Origin: Aliiglaciecola lipolytica E3
GTDB taxonomy: Bacteria > Pseudomonadota > Gammaproteobacteria > Enterobacterales > Alteromonadaceae
Direction of reading: 5' to 3'
Length of the DNA stretch: 64,000 nt
Assembly: GCF_000314975.1 (NCBI RefSeq)
Contig: NZ_BAEN01000038.1
Location: forward strand, 124,001 to 188,000
Shown: positions 53,680-63,215 of the stretch, piece by piece
How positions within the stretch are numbered: position 1 is the stretch's first letter
Layout: the number at the start of each line of letters is the position of its first letter
Made by a program: the position numbers and the translations under genes
The notes under the pieces: generated by a model
What the model was told of the DNA's origin: nothing
The model's database searches: none
Seen by the model: the letters and a program-made list of their open reading frames with translations, nothing else

Positions 53680-55278
53680 ATGAGCTTGACTCAATTAAGT
53701 GAAAAACCCGGTATCGCCGAAACTATTGTGAAAAAAGGGCCATACGTTGCTGATCCACTCAGTGCTTATCAACAGCTATGTGACAAAAAAGCCAATACCT
53801 TACTGTTAGAATCTGCTGAAATTGACAGTAAAGACAATCTTAAAAGCCTAATTTTATTAGATTCAGCATTAAAATTAACTTGTCATGGTCATACAGTGCA
53901 AATACAGGCTTTGAATGACAATGGCGCATCGCTGTTACCACTTTTTGAACAACATAAACCTGATGGTGTGAAAGTCACCGAAGATGTACAAAATACTGCG
54001 CTTACATTGACTTTTCCGTTACCTGATGCAGATTTAGATGAAGATGCCCGATTAAAAGCCCCAGCGGTATTTGATGCATTGCGCTTAATTATTAAAAACA
54101 TGCATTGTTTACGCGAGCATCCGCAAAACCTATTTTTAGGCGGTGCATTTGCTTATGACCTGCTTGCCAGCTTTGAAACGTTACCGGATGTACCGGATAG
54201 TGAAAACACCTGCCCAGATTTTGTATTTTACCTCGCCCAATCACTATTAATTATCGACCATCAACTACAAACAACAGAAGTGATTAGCACAGTATTTAGT
54301 GGTGCGAATGTAAGCAGCAGTTATTTTTCTGTCAGTCAGCAATTAGAACACACCATCGGTCAATTGAATCAGTTACAAGATCGTGCGCCATGCAACAATC
54401 CTGAACCTGTTGAGATGGTTTTAGCAATTGACAAGTCGGATGAAGAGTACAAACAAGATGTGTTGAACTTAAAAGAACATATTTTGGCAGGTGATATTTT
54501 CCAAGTGGTTCCATCACGCACATTCACATTACCTTGCCCTTCTCCATACACAGCATATGCAAATTTAAAGAAGCAAAATCCAAGTCCCTATATGTTCTTT
54601 TTACAAGATGACGATTTTTGTATGTTTGGCGCATCCCCCGAGTCTGCATTGAAATACGAAAAAAACAGTAATCAAGTAGAAATTTATCCTATAGCAGGGA
54701 CACGCCCCAGAGGAAAACATGCTGATGGTAGCGTTAATGTAGATTTAGATAGTCGAATTGAGCTAAATCTGCGCGAAGATCAAAAAGAAAAAGCAGAGCA
54801 CCTAATGCTTGTGGACTTGGCCCGCAATGATGTGGCTAAAGTGTCCAAGCCGGGCACACGATTCGTAAAAGATCTACTCAAAGTCGATAGATACTCTCAT
54901 GTAATGCATTTAGTTAGTCGAGTCGTAGGTCAATTACGCGATGATCTTGATGCGCTGCACGCATATGCGGCTTGCATGAACATGGGTACGTTAGTTGGCG
55001 CACCAAAAGTCAGTGCCGCATCTTTGATTCGAGAAGTAGAGAAAAAACGCAGAGGCAGTTATGGCGGTGCGGTGGGATATATCAATGGCCACGGTGATAT
55101 GGATACCTGTATTGTCATTCGCTCAGCATTTGTACGCAATAATATTGCTTATATTCAAGCAGGTGCCGGCGTGGTTTTTGACTCTGATCCACAATCTGAA
55201 GCAAATGAAACTAGAGGCAAGGCACAAGCCGTAATTAGCGCGATCGTTAGCGCACATTCTAAGGAGAACAAACTATGA
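53680..55278 (+). CDS. trpE: Anthranilate synthase component I
   Basis: Makes anthranilate from chorismate with TrpG-derived ammonia, first step of Trp synthesis. The 532-residue product has the Trp-feedback motif LLESAEI (about residue 47), then the chorismate-binding domain with LAGDIFQVVPSRTF, PIAGTRPRGKHADG and AGAGVVFDSDP. It begins the operon 52 bases after the attenuator and overlaps trpG by 4 bases (ATGA). Confidence 0.97.
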   Translation: MSLTQLSEKPGIAETIVKKGPYVADPLSAYQQLCDKKANTLLLESAEIDSKDNLKSLILLDSALKLTCHGHTVQIQALNDNGASLLPLFEQHKPDGVKVTEDVQNTALTLTFPLPDADLDEDARLKAPAVFDALRLIIKNMHCLREHPQNLFLGGAFAYDLLASFETLPDVPDSENTCPDFVFYLAQSLLIIDHQLQTTEVISTVFSGANVSSSYFSVSQQLEHTIGQLNQLQDRAPCNNPEPVEMVLAIDKSDEEYKQDVLNLKEHILAGDIFQVVPSRTFTLPCPSPYTAYANLKKQNPSPYMFFLQDDDFCMFGASPESALKYEKNSNQVEIYPIAGTRPRGKHADGSVNVDLDSRIELNLREDQKEKAEHLMLVDLARNDVAKVSKPGTRFVKDLLKVDRYSHVMHLVSRVVGQLRDDLDALHAYAACMNMGTLVGAPKVSAASLIREVEKKRRGSYGGAVGYINGHGDMDTCIVIRSAFVRNNIAYIQAGAGVVFDSDPQSEANETRGKAQAVISAIVSAHSKENKL

Positions 55279-55877
55279 GTCGTGCAATAAGTGTTTTCCT
55301 TTTGGATAATTTCGATTCGTTTACATACAACTTAGTGGATGAATTACGCGGTATGGGCATGGAACTAACAATTTATCGCAACTCAGTTTCGGCGCAGATG
55401 ATTTATTCACGCATGCAAGAAAAATCAACGGATGCTGATGTGTTACTCATGTTATCTCCCGGTCCAGGCGAGCCTTCTCAAGCTGGTTGCCTTTTAGAGC
55501 TAATCGATTTAGCCAAAGGGGAATTTCCGGTATTAGGTATTTGTTTGGGTCACCAAGCCATAGTGAAATCATATGGTGGCAAAGTTATAAGGGCAGAAAG
55601 CGTGATGCACGGCAAAGCATCCTATATTCAACACGACAATAGTGCGCTATTTTCTGGCTTATCCAATCCTCTTCCCGTAGCCAGATACCACTCATTAGTG
55701 GTCAGTGATATTCCGGCATCGCTTAACGTAATTGCAAACTTTGAAGGTATTCCCATGTGTGTGTATCATCCTGCGCACAAAATGTTGGGTTTCCAATTTC
55801 ATCCCGAGTCAATTTTAACGTCGCACGGCAGCCAATTGCTTGAACAAAGCATTCGTTATTTAACCCAAAAGGCATGA
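55275..55877 (+). CDS. trpG: Anthranilate synthase component II (glutamine amidotransferase)
   Basis: Glutaminase subunit supplying ammonia to TrpE. The 200-residue product has the class I triad: Cys90 in GICLGHQAI, and His176 and Glu178 in FHPESI, plus [10 protein letters not shown]. It is not fused to TrpD here, unlike in E. coli. Overlaps trpE by 4 bases. Confidence 0.96.
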   Translation: MSRAISVFLLDNFDSFTYNLVDELRGMGMELTIYRNSVSAQMIYSRMQEKSTDADVLLMLSPGPGEPSQAGCLLELIDLAKGEFPVLGICLGHQAIVKSYGGKVIRAESVMHGKASYIQHDNSALFSGLSNPLPVARYHSLVVSDIPASLNVIANFEGIPMCVYHPAHKMLGFQFHPESILTSHGSQLLEQSIRYLTQKA

Positions 55878-55879
55878 AC

Positions 55880-56908
55880 ATGAGTATCGATACACTTTCC
55901 CAATTGGAGTCTTTGTACAAAGGACAAGATTTATCGCAGCAGGCTTGTGAAGACTTATTCTCAAAAGTGGTAAAAGGCGAGTTAAACGACATCGTTATTT
56001 CATCCATGTTAACTGCTCTTAAAATTAAAGGTGAAAAGCCGTCTGAAATTGCTGGCGCAGCAGCAGCCCTAATTAATAATGCCGCGCCTTTTCCACGCCC
56101 CGATTATCCGTTTGCTGATATCGTTGGTACTGGAGGTGATGGCCACAATACAATCAATATTTCATCCGCTGCCGCCATTGTTGCTGCTAGCTGTGGAGTG
56201 AAAGTAGCCAAACATGGCAACCGCAGTGTTTCCAGTAAATCGGGCTCTGCCGATTTGTTTCGTGAATTTGGTATGGATCTCGGTATGAGTGCACAAACCG
56301 CAAGAAACTGCTTAGATGAAGCGGGATTGTGTTTTTTGTTTGCACCGAATTATCACGCTGGCATAAAGTACGCCATGCCAGTTCGAACCACGTTAAAAAC
56401 CCGTACACTGTTTAATTTATTAGGTCCTTTGGCAAATCCCGGTAAACCCACTCACATGATGATTGGAGTCTATGCGCCAGAATGGGTTATGCCATTTGCA
56501 AAAACCTTAAAACTATTAGGTTATGAGCACGCATTGGTGGTTCATGGCAATGGTTTAGATGAACTGGCATTGCATGGTCCGTCGCAAGTCGCCGAATTAA
56601 ACAATGGCACGATAACCGAATATACCCTTTCTCCAGCTGATTTCGGGTTACAAGAGTATTCCCTTGAAAGCATCAAAGGCGGTGAACCTGAAGAAAACAA
56701 AACGCTTATTGAAGCGGTTCTATCCGGCCAAGGAAAAGTTGCTCACCAATCAGCGGTTGCATTAAATGCTGGCGCACTGTTGAAACTTACCGGCATCGCC
56801 ACTACCTATCAACAAGGCGCACAATTAGCAATTGACGCTATGCAATCGAAACAAGCATTAGCCACCATTTTATCGGCGGCCAAAATCAGTCAGCAAGGAG
56901 TTCAATAA
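55880..56908 (+). CDS. trpD: Anthranilate phosphoribosyltransferase
   Basis: Transfers phosphoribose from PRPP to anthranilate. The 342-residue product has [20 protein letters not shown] (PRPP loop), [16 protein letters not shown] (anthranilate/PRPP site), and [20 protein letters not shown] 55880 is seven bases after AAGG; ATG 55874 overlaps the trpG stop but abuts the ribosome site. Confidence 0.96.
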   Translation: MSIDTLSQLESLYKGQDLSQQACEDLFSKVVKGELNDIVISSMLTALKIKGEKPSEIAGAAAALINNAAPFPRPDYPFADIVGTGGDGHNTINISSAAAIVAASCGVKVAKHGNRSVSSKSGSADLFREFGMDLGMSAQTARNCLDEAGLCFLFAPNYHAGIKYAMPVRTTLKTRTLFNLLGPLANPGKPTHMMIGVYAPEWVMPFAKTLKLLGYEHALVVHGNGLDELALHGPSQVAELNNGTITEYTLSPADFGLQEYSLESIKGGEPEENKTLIEAVLSGQGKVAHQSAVALNAGALLKLTGIATTYQQGAQLAIDAMQSKQALATILSAAKISQQGVQ

Positions 56909-58291
56909 GTGGCAAATGTATTAGAAAAAATTGTGGCTGATAAACGTTTGGAGTTGGAACAACGTAAACGAGACAAGCCGCTTTCGTCATTTAAAGACAG
57001 TCTAACGCCTTCTGACCGGAGTTTTTATCAAGCGCTCGCTCAACCTAATGCAGGTTATATATTTGAGTGTAAAAAAGCCTCACCTTCTAAAGGCTTGATC
57101 CGCGAAAAATTCGATCTTGATGAAATTATCGAAGCGTACGGTCCATATGCCGCATGTATTTCTGTGCTTACCGATGAAAAATATTTTCAAGGTAAATTTG
57201 AATATCTCGAATACGTACGTGAAAGAGTCAAACAACCCGTTTTAAACAAAGATTTTTTTGTCGATCCTTATCAAATATATTTGGCGAGACACCATAATGC
57301 AGATGCTGTCTTACTGATGTTATCGGTACTTGATGATACGGAATATAAACAACTTTCAAGGCTAGCCGATGAATACCAATTGGATGTATTGACCGAGGTA
57401 AGTAACGAAGAAGAAGTACACCGAGCTTTGGCTTTAGGGGCGAAGATAATTGGCATCAATAATCGTGATTTACGTGATTTAAGTACCAATTTAGCCACAA
57501 CAGAAAAACTGGTTCCTTTAATCAAACAAAGCAAACATGAATGTGTCATCATTTCTGAATCTGGGATTTATACCAATAAAGATGTTCGCCGACTCGCCCC
57601 ATTAGTAGACGGTTTTTTAGTGGGTAGTTCTGTGATGGCTGAACAAGACGTGAAATCAGCGGTTAAAAAGCTACTGTTTGGTAGTGTAAAAGTCTGTGGT
57701 ATTACCCGAATTGAAGATGCAAAAGTTGTAGCAGCCTCAGGGGCTACCCACGCGGGACTGATATTTGCTGAAAAATCACCAAGATATGTATCGATTGAAA
57801 ACGCTAAAGATATTGTGAGCGCTGTACCGTTTGATTATGTGGGCGTGTTTGTCGATGCAACAGTGGACACCATTGTCGCTCATGTACAGCTTTTATCTTT
57901 GTCAGCAGTGCAACTCCATGGGAAAGAAGAACAAACTTTTATTGATGAATTACGTAACAAGTTACCGCCAGAATGTGAAATTTGGAAAGCTATTGGCGTT
58001 ACCAACACGTTACCACCTATGCAATTAAAAAATATAGATAAATATCTATTGGATTGTCAGGTTGGTGAGCAGTCGGGAGGAACTGGTCAACAGTTTGATT
58101 GGCAATTGTTATCCCAATTACCAGATGACAATCGTGTTTTGTTAGCGGGTGGGCTGAATCCTCAAAATATACATGATGCGGTGGCCACTAAAGCAAGCGG
58201 ACTCGATGTAAATTCGGGTGTGGAATCGTCGCCAGGGATCAAGAACAAGCAAAGTATAAAACAGTTATTTGACGTGCTACGCAGTTATTGA
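56909..58291 (+). CDS. trpCF: Indole-3-glycerol-phosphate synthase / phosphoribosylanthranilate isomerase
   Basis: Bifunctional fusion of two successive steps. TrpC domain about 1-253 (FECKKASPSKG, VLNKDFFVDPYQIY, ISESGI); TrpF domain about 256-460 (VKVCGITRIEDAK, VQLHGKE, LAGGLNPQN). The start is GTG with AAGGAG about 9 bases upstream. The fused order TrpC-TrpF is common in gammaproteobacteria. Confidence 0.96.
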   Translation: MANVLEKIVADKRLELEQRKRDKPLSSFKDSLTPSDRSFYQALAQPNAGYIFECKKASPSKGLIREKFDLDEIIEAYGPYAACISVLTDEKYFQGKFEYLEYVRERVKQPVLNKDFFVDPYQIYLARHHNADAVLLMLSVLDDTEYKQLSRLADEYQLDVLTEVSNEEEVHRALALGAKIIGINNRDLRDLSTNLATTEKLVPLIKQSKHECVIISESGIYTNKDVRRLAPLVDGFLVGSSVMAEQDVKSAVKKLLFGSVKVCGITRIEDAKVVAASGATHAGLIFAEKSPRYVSIENAKDIVSAVPFDYVGVFVDATVDTIVAHVQLLSLSAVQLHGKEEQTFIDELRNKLPPECEIWKAIGVTNTLPPMQLKNIDKYLLDCQVGEQSGGTGQQFDWQLLSQLPDDNRVLLAGGLNPQNIHDAVATKASGLDVNSGVESSPGIKNKQSIKQLFDVLRSY

Positions 58292-58353
58292 AGATAAACC
58301 TGCGATAAAAGCCGCCAATAACGTGACAACAAATATTTAGATAAGAGAGCAAA

Positions 58354-59535
58354 ATGAATCATTTAAACAGTAAATTTGGCGAGTATGGTGGTATGTATGT
58401 ACCAGAGTTACTCATTCCAGCGCTGGATCAGCTTGAACAAGCTTTTATTGATGCGCAAAACGATCCTAGTTTTATTGAAGAATTTAACGGCTTATTAAAG
58501 GATTATGCAGGACGCCCTACGTCGATGACATTAACTAAGAATTTAGTTAGTAATCCAAACGTAAAGCTTTACTTGAAACGAGAAGATTTATTACACGGTG
58601 GCGCGCATAAAACCAATCAGGTTTTAGGACAGGCCATTTTGACTAAACGCATGGGTAAAACGGAAGTGATTGCTGAAACCGGAGCTGGACAGCATGGTGT
58701 AGCCACCGCTTTAGCGTGCGCATTAATGGGTCTAAAAGCACGTATTTACATGGGTGCTAAAGATGTAGAACGTCAAGCACCAAATGTATTCAGAATGCGA
58801 TTAATGGGTGCGGAAGTTATTCCCGTTAATGCTGGTTCAGGCACGCTGAAAGATGCAGTAAACGAAGCTATGCGCGATTGGTCTGCAACTTATGACAAAG
58901 CTCATTATTTATTAGGTACTGCTGCGGGCCCTCATCCTTTCCCTACGATTGTACGTGAATTTCACCGCATGATAGGCGAAGAAACACGTGCGCAGATCAT
59001 GGAAAAAGAAGGTCGTTTGCCAGATGCAGTTGTTGCCTGTGTAGGAGGTGGTTCAAATGCCATCGGTATGTTCGCTGACTTTATTGATGAACCGAGTGTT
59101 AAATTAATAGGTGTTGAGCCTGCGGGTAAAGGCATACACACACCTGATCATGGCGCTGCTATCTGTACTGGGAGCAAAGGCGTATTGCACGGTGCTTATA
59201 GTTACATCATGCAAGATAGTGACGGTCAAATTGAGGAGTCTTATTCTGTGTCGGCAGGGTTAGATTACCCGGCAGTAGGACCGCAACATGCACACTTACA
59301 CGATATTGGTCGCGCTGAATATGCCGCAGTGACTGACGAAGAAGCCCTAAATGCGTTTCAGTTATTGGCCCGAAAAGAAGGCATAATCCCGGCGCTTGAA
59401 TCGTCGCATGCCTTAGCACATGCACTTAATATGGCTGACGAAGCCGATAAAGAAACCATTATCGTAGTGAACCTGTCAGGTCGCGGCGACAAAGATTTGG
59501 CCCATGTTTACAACATTTTAGGAGAGCAAAAATGA
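58354..59535 (+). CDS. trpB: Tryptophan synthase beta subunit
   Basis: Condenses indole with serine using PLP. The 393-residue product has the PLP Lys86 in [11 protein letters not shown], the catalytic Glu region [10 protein letters not shown], and the PLP-phosphate loop [10 protein letters not shown]. It overlaps trpA by 4 bases (ATGA). Confidence 0.98.
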   Translation: MNHLNSKFGEYGGMYVPELLIPALDQLEQAFIDAQNDPSFIEEFNGLLKDYAGRPTSMTLTKNLVSNPNVKLYLKREDLLHGGAHKTNQVLGQAILTKRMGKTEVIAETGAGQHGVATALACALMGLKARIYMGAKDVERQAPNVFRMRLMGAEVIPVNAGSGTLKDAVNEAMRDWSATYDKAHYLLGTAAGPHPFPTIVREFHRMIGEETRAQIMEKEGRLPDAVVACVGGGSNAIGMFADFIDEPSVKLIGVEPAGKGIHTPDHGAAICTGSKGVLHGAYSYIMQDSDGQIEESYSVSAGLDYPAVGPQHAHLHDIGRAEYAAVTDEEALNAFQLLARKEGIIPALESSHALAHALNMADEADKETIIVVNLSGRGDKDLAHVYNILGEQK

Positions 59536-60338
59536 GCCGTTACCAACACATGTTTGCACGCCTAAACGATGCTAATCAAGGGGCATTTGTACCATTTGTA
59601 ATGCTTGGCGATCCAGACAAACAAACGTCATTTGAAATAATTAAAACATTGGTAGAAAGTGGCGCTGATGCTCTAGAGTTGGGTATTCCTTACTCCGATC
59701 CTATTGCTGATGGCCCGACTATTCAAAAAGCCAGTATTCGTGCGCTCAACAATAAGATTACGCCAGCCGATTGTTTTGAAGTTATCAAACAAATTCGCGC
59801 GCAATTTCCAGATGTCCCTATTGGCCTACTTTTGTATAGCAACCTTGTCATTAAAAGAGGGCTGACTGAGTTTTATCAAGCTGCTAGTGACGCAGGCGTC
59901 GATTCAATCTTAATTGCCGATGTGCCACTACGTGAAGCACAACGTTTTATCGACGTAGCTAAAAATACCAGTATTGATCAAATATTACTTGCTCCCCCCA
60001 ATGCGAGTGACGAAACCTTAGCGGAGATTGGTGCTAAATCAGCAGGTTACACTTATTTACTCGGCAGAGCTGGTGTAACTGGCGCAGAAACGGCCGCCAA
60101 CATCCCTGCCGATGAACTGATTGCAAAACTGACGCAATATAAGGTTGCGCCACCGCTATTAGGATTTGGTATTTCTAAGCCAGAACAGGTAAAAGAAGCG
60201 ATAAAAGCAGGCGCTGCTGGTGCGATTTCTGGCTCAGCAACCGTAAATATTATTGCCGAAAACCTGGACGATCAAAAAGCCATGCTCGAAAAACTAGCAA
60301 GCTTCGTTACCGAAATGAAAGCTGCCACACAAAAATAA
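59532..60338 (+). CDS. trpA: Tryptophan synthase alpha subunit
   Basis: Cleaves indole-3-glycerol phosphate to indole. The 268-residue product has catalytic Glu49 ([10 protein letters not shown]) and Asp60 at the same numbers as in E. coli/Salmonella TrpA, plus [10 protein letters not shown] and [10 protein letters not shown]. Translationally coupled to trpB. Confidence 0.97.
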   Translation: MSRYQHMFARLNDANQGAFVPFVMLGDPDKQTSFEIIKTLVESGADALELGIPYSDPIADGPTIQKASIRALNNKITPADCFEVIKQIRAQFPDVPIGLLLYSNLVIKRGLTEFYQAASDAGVDSILIADVPLREAQRFIDVAKNTSIDQILLAPPNASDETLAEIGAKSAGYTYLLGRAGVTGAETAANIPADELIAKLTQYKVAPPLLGFGISKPEQVKEAIKAGAAGAISGSATVNIIAENLDDQKAMLEKLASFVTEMKAATQK

Positions 60339-60359
60339 TCGGCTTAAAAGGAACACAGA

Positions 60360-60659
60360 ATGTTATACGTTATTTATTCAGAAGATGTGGCCGATAGCTT
60401 GCCTTTACGTAAGCAAGCTCGTCCCGATCATTTAGCTAGATTACACCAACTGCAAGAACAAGGACGTCTGATTATTGCAGGCCCCTGCCCTGCAATTGAC
60501 AGCCCAGCACCAGGTGAAGCTGGATTTACAGGATCTCTTGTCATCGCTGAGTTTGAAAGCCTACAAGAAGCACAGGCTTGGGCCGACAGTGATCCATATA
60601 TTGCCGCGGGCGTGTATCAAAAAGTGATTGTTAAACCTTACATACAAGCAGTTCCTTAG
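60360..60659 (+). CDS. yciI: YciI family protein
   Basis: A 99-residue dimeric ferredoxin-like fold (YCII domain). [25 protein letters not shown] carries the conserved RxxHLxxL region, and [21 protein letters not shown] the conserved Asp-Pro/tail. Enzymatic role unknown. It is 21 bases after trpA, so it probably belongs to the operon. Confidence 0.92.
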   Translation: MLYVIYSEDVADSLPLRKQARPDHLARLHQLQEQGRLIIAGPCPAIDSPAPGEAGFTGSLVIAEFESLQEAQAWADSDPYIAAGVYQKVIVKPYIQAVP

Positions 60660-60668
60660 GCGGTAAAA

Positions 60669-61091
60669 ATGGCACAAATAGACATAACTGAATACATAAG
60701 TATTTCAGAAGATCAGTTCGAAATGAACGCTATTCGTGCCCAAGGCGCTGGCGGCCAAAACGTGAATAAAGTCTCCAGCGCAATTCATTTACGTTTCGAT
60801 ATTCAAGCATCCACTTTGCCTGAATTCTATAAAACTAATCTTCTAAACAGTAATGATAGCCGTATCACCAATGAAGGTGTTTTGATCATTAAAGCGCAGA
60901 ACTATCGCACCCAAGAGCAAAATCGCGAGGATGCACTGGCAAGATTAGTTGAGATCATAAAAAAAGCCGGAGAAAAGCCTAAACCACGCCGCGCGACCAA
61001 ACCCACCAAATCTTCACAAATCAAACGCGTTGAAAGTAAAAAAAAGGCGGGGAAAACCAAGTCACTTCGCAAAAAAGTCGATTTCGAATAG
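60669..61091 (+). CDS. arfB: Peptidyl-tRNA hydrolase ArfB (ribosome rescue)
   Basis: A 140-residue codon-independent release-factor-like hydrolase. GGQ at 28-30 (IRAQGAGGQNVNKVSSAIHL) is the catalytic loop; a lysine/arginine-rich C-terminal tail would enter the empty mRNA channel. It works as a backup to tmRNA-SmpB, also encoded here. It follows yciI by 9 bases. Confidence 0.95.
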   Translation: MAQIDITEYISISEDQFEMNAIRAQGAGGQNVNKVSSAIHLRFDIQASTLPEFYKTNLLNSNDSRITNEGVLIIKAQNYRTQEQNREDALARLVEIIKKAGEKPKPRRATKPTKSSQIKRVESKKKAGKTKSLRKKVDFE

Positions 61092-61162
61092 GCAACCAAT
61101 AGCCGCGTAATTCAAGCAATTCACAATTTAGCCGATACCCTTAATTGCAGGGGGATTGGTTG

Positions 61163-61621
61163 ATGAAAAGTACACAAACATTCACAGTTAAATTAGTAAA
61201 AAGAGCAATGTTACTGGTGGTTGTTGCACTCAGTGTGACGGCCTGTAGTCAATTGTTTTCCATGAAAATTGTACGTTATGCCGACAAAGAAAGTTATCAG
61301 GCAAGCGCTCAAACACTCGACTCTGTGGATAGAGCTTTTTATGCAGCCCTGCATCTTGGGGATTGGGTTTATCAGGGGTCTAATACTTCTTTTGGGGAAG
61401 TAAGAGCCTTTATTAAAATTCCCAAAAGCCTAGATTTAGCCAAAGAAGTACAAGAACAGTATTTACAGCAAATCATCTGCCCTAGCGCCGAGAATATTGA
61501 TCTATGGTACCAATTAAAAAATATTGATTTAGAAATTCATATTTTCACCCAGAACCGAAATAGCACGATATCAGCCACCTGCATTAACCCTTACAATTCG
61601 GTCAACAGCCAACAAGTCTAA
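61163..61621 (+). CDS. Unrecognised lipoprotein
   Basis: A 152-residue protein with a lipoprotein signal (lipobox VTAC, about residue 28) and a 125-residue mature part containing an SFGEVRAFIKIPKSLDLAKEV segment and two later Cys residues. Not recognised. ATG 61163 has a GGGGG ribosome site 8 bases upstream; the longer TTG-started frame from 61145 is rejected. Confidence 0.65.
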   Translation: MKSTQTFTVKLVKRAMLLVVVALSVTACSQLFSMKIVRYADKESYQASAQTLDSVDRAFYAALHLGDWVYQGSNTSFGEVRAFIKIPKSLDLAKEVQEQYLQQIICPSAENIDLWYQLKNIDLEIHIFTQNRNSTISATCINPYNSVNSQQV

Positions 61622-61646
61622 TTAACCTTAACTGAAGGATAAGTTT

Positions 61647-61682
61647 TAGTTCAGTTATAGTTCAGATTGTCTCTCCTATTAT
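61647..61682 (+). promoter_or_regulatory. PhoP-box-like direct repeat and -10 of the phoPQ-like operon
   Basis: TAGTTCAG occurs twice (61647-61654 and 61658-61665), an 11-bp periodic direct repeat equal to GTTCAG-N5-GTTCAG. It lies 11 bases before TATTAT (61677-61682), in the place of a -35 element, as in PhoP-activated promoters. The predicted transcript starts near 61690, just before the ribosome site. Regulation by the PhoP-like protein encoded downstream is inferred. Confidence 0.6.
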
Positions 61683-61710
61683 GATCACAAGATTACAAAG
61701 GAGAGACAGC

Positions 61711-62220
61711 ATGTTAAATCTAAAAAACATCTCATTAGTTACCTTAACATTCGCTTTATTTGCAGGACAGGCATCGGCAAAGGCCCGCTATGACTATGCT
61801 AGAGTGGTTCATGTTAAACCCGTTTATCAATACGTCACGGTCAATCAACCTATCGAACAGTGTTATCCGGTTAAACGCACAATTCGCCATAACACAGACC
61901 ATCGTCAGCGAGCGCATTCAACAATTGCCGGGGCTGTTATTGGCGGTGTTATTGGTAATGCCATTGGTGATAATCGCGCGAGTACAGTAACCGGCGCAAT
62001 CATAGGAGGCGCTATTGGTAATCATTCACAAGGACCACATTACAGTACTCACGTTACTCAACATTGCGAAACCGTGTATGAATCAACAAAAAAAGTAAGA
62101 AAAATCAGAGGTTATAACGTAAAATATCGCTACCAAGGTGAATCTTACAAAACCTTTATGCACCAGCATCCAGGGAATACGGTGAAAGTCCGTGTGAAAG
62201 TGTCACCTTATAGACATTAA
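61711..62220 (+). CDS. Glycine-zipper 2TM outer-membrane protein
   Basis: A 169-residue exported protein: signal peptide ending GQASA (about residue 23), then a glycine-zipper domain GAVIGGVIGNAIGDNRASTVTG...IIGGAIGNHS (about 75-110) and a basic, histidine-rich C-terminal half. Such proteins resemble the SlyB/OsmB group of small envelope proteins, and SlyB is PhoP-controlled in enterobacteria. ATG 61711 has AAAGGAG 8 bases upstream; ATG 61681 was rejected. Confidence 0.85.
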   Translation: MLNLKNISLVTLTFALFAGQASAKARYDYARVVHVKPVYQYVTVNQPIEQCYPVKRTIRHNTDHRQRAHSTIAGAVIGGVIGNAIGDNRASTVTGAIIGGAIGNHSQGPHYSTHVTQHCETVYESTKKVRKIRGYNVKYRYQGESYKTFMHQHPGNTVKVRVKVSPYRH

Positions 62221-62262
62221 AGAATCAATTATTTTTAAACGCCGAAAAGTCAGGAACCGATT

Positions 62263-62541
62263 TTGATTGCGAACACAAAAAGTAAGTTGATTTTATTGAT
62301 ACTGGCATTTGCCCTATGTTTTGGTGGGCAGGTGTCAGCTCAAGAAAAATCAAAAGACAACATTGATAAAGCACAGGCCGCCCAAAAAGCCCAGCAGAAA
62401 GTCAGTGGTCGTGTATTGCGAGTTGATCAAAGTAAAAATGCTTACAAAGTGAAAGTCTTACAAAAAACTGGGCGTGTTGTGACGGTAGACGTAGACAAAC
62501 GTTCTGGTCGAGTGACTAAACAACGTAGTAGAGATAAATAA
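62263..62541 (+). CDS. PepSY-domain exported protein
   Basis: A 92-residue exported protein: signal peptide to about residue 25 (FGGQVSA), then a short PepSY-like domain (GRVLRVDQSKNAYKVKVLQKTGRVVTVDVD-type alternation). The start is TTG with AGGA seven bases upstream. It overlaps the response-regulator gene by one base (TAATG), so it is part of the same operon. PepSY proteins often sit beside two-component systems and may modulate the sensor. Confidence 0.85.
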   Translation: MIANTKSKLILLILAFALCFGGQVSAQEKSKDNIDKAQAAQKAQQKVSGRVLRVDQSKNAYKVKVLQKTGRVVTVDVDKRSGRVTKQRSRDK

Positions 62542-63215
62542 TGCGCATTCTAGTAGTAGAAGATGATAGTCGACTGTTAACCCAGCTTGATCAGTTGTTA
62601 CAAAACAACGGTTACAGTGTAGATCTAGCCGATGACGGCGCCAAGGCTAGTTATTTGTTGTCCGAGCATCCCTATGATTTAGCGATAGTTGACATAGGAC
62701 TCCCCATTATCGACGGTTTTGACGTCATCAAAAATGCCCGTAAAAACAATGTAACCTGCCCTATCTTGATTCTTACTGCTCGTGATCGTTGGCAAGAAAA
62801 AGTAGAAGGTCTCGATGCTGGCGCTGATGATTATCTAACGAAACCTTTCCACAACGAAGAGTTGTTAGCGCGTGCTAAAGCGCTCATTCGGAGATCGTCA
62901 GGACAAGCAAATCCGCTAATTGAAAAAGGCCCAATCACCTTAGATACTACTGCTGAAGAAGTCACCGTTGAAGGTCAGCCTTTAGAACTAACAGCTTATG
63001 AATACAAGGTATTAGAATACTTATTTTTAAACCCGCAAAAAATTGTCTCTAAGACTGAGTTAACCGAACATATATACGATCAAGATTTTGATTTAGATAG
63101 CAATGTAATCGAAGTTTTTGTAGGGCGATTACGTAAAAAGCTTGACCCTCAAGGTACTTATAAACCCATAGAGACCTTACGTGGGCGCGGGTACCGTATA
63201 AATCGAGAACTATGA
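62541..63215 (+). CDS. phoP: PhoP-like OmpR-family response regulator
   Basis: A 224-residue transcription regulator. Receiver domain with acceptor Asp51 (IVDIGLP), Asp8/Asp9 in VVEDDS, Thr79 and Lys101; winged-helix output domain about 130-222 (LTAYEYKVLEYL; RLRKKL; RGRGYRI). It belongs to the OmpR/PhoP/QseB group; phoP is assigned with caution because phoPQ-type pairs are similar to one another. The gene overlaps the kinase by 4 bases. Confidence 0.88.
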   Translation: MRILVVEDDSRLLTQLDQLLQNNGYSVDLADDGAKASYLLSEHPYDLAIVDIGLPIIDGFDVIKNARKNNVTCPILILTARDRWQEKVEGLDAGADDYLTKPFHNEELLARAKALIRRSSGQANPLIEKGPITLDTTAEEVTVEGQPLELTAYEYKVLEYLFLNPQKIVSKTELTEHIYDQDFDLDSNVIEVFVGRLRKKLDPQGTYKPIETLRGRGYRINREL

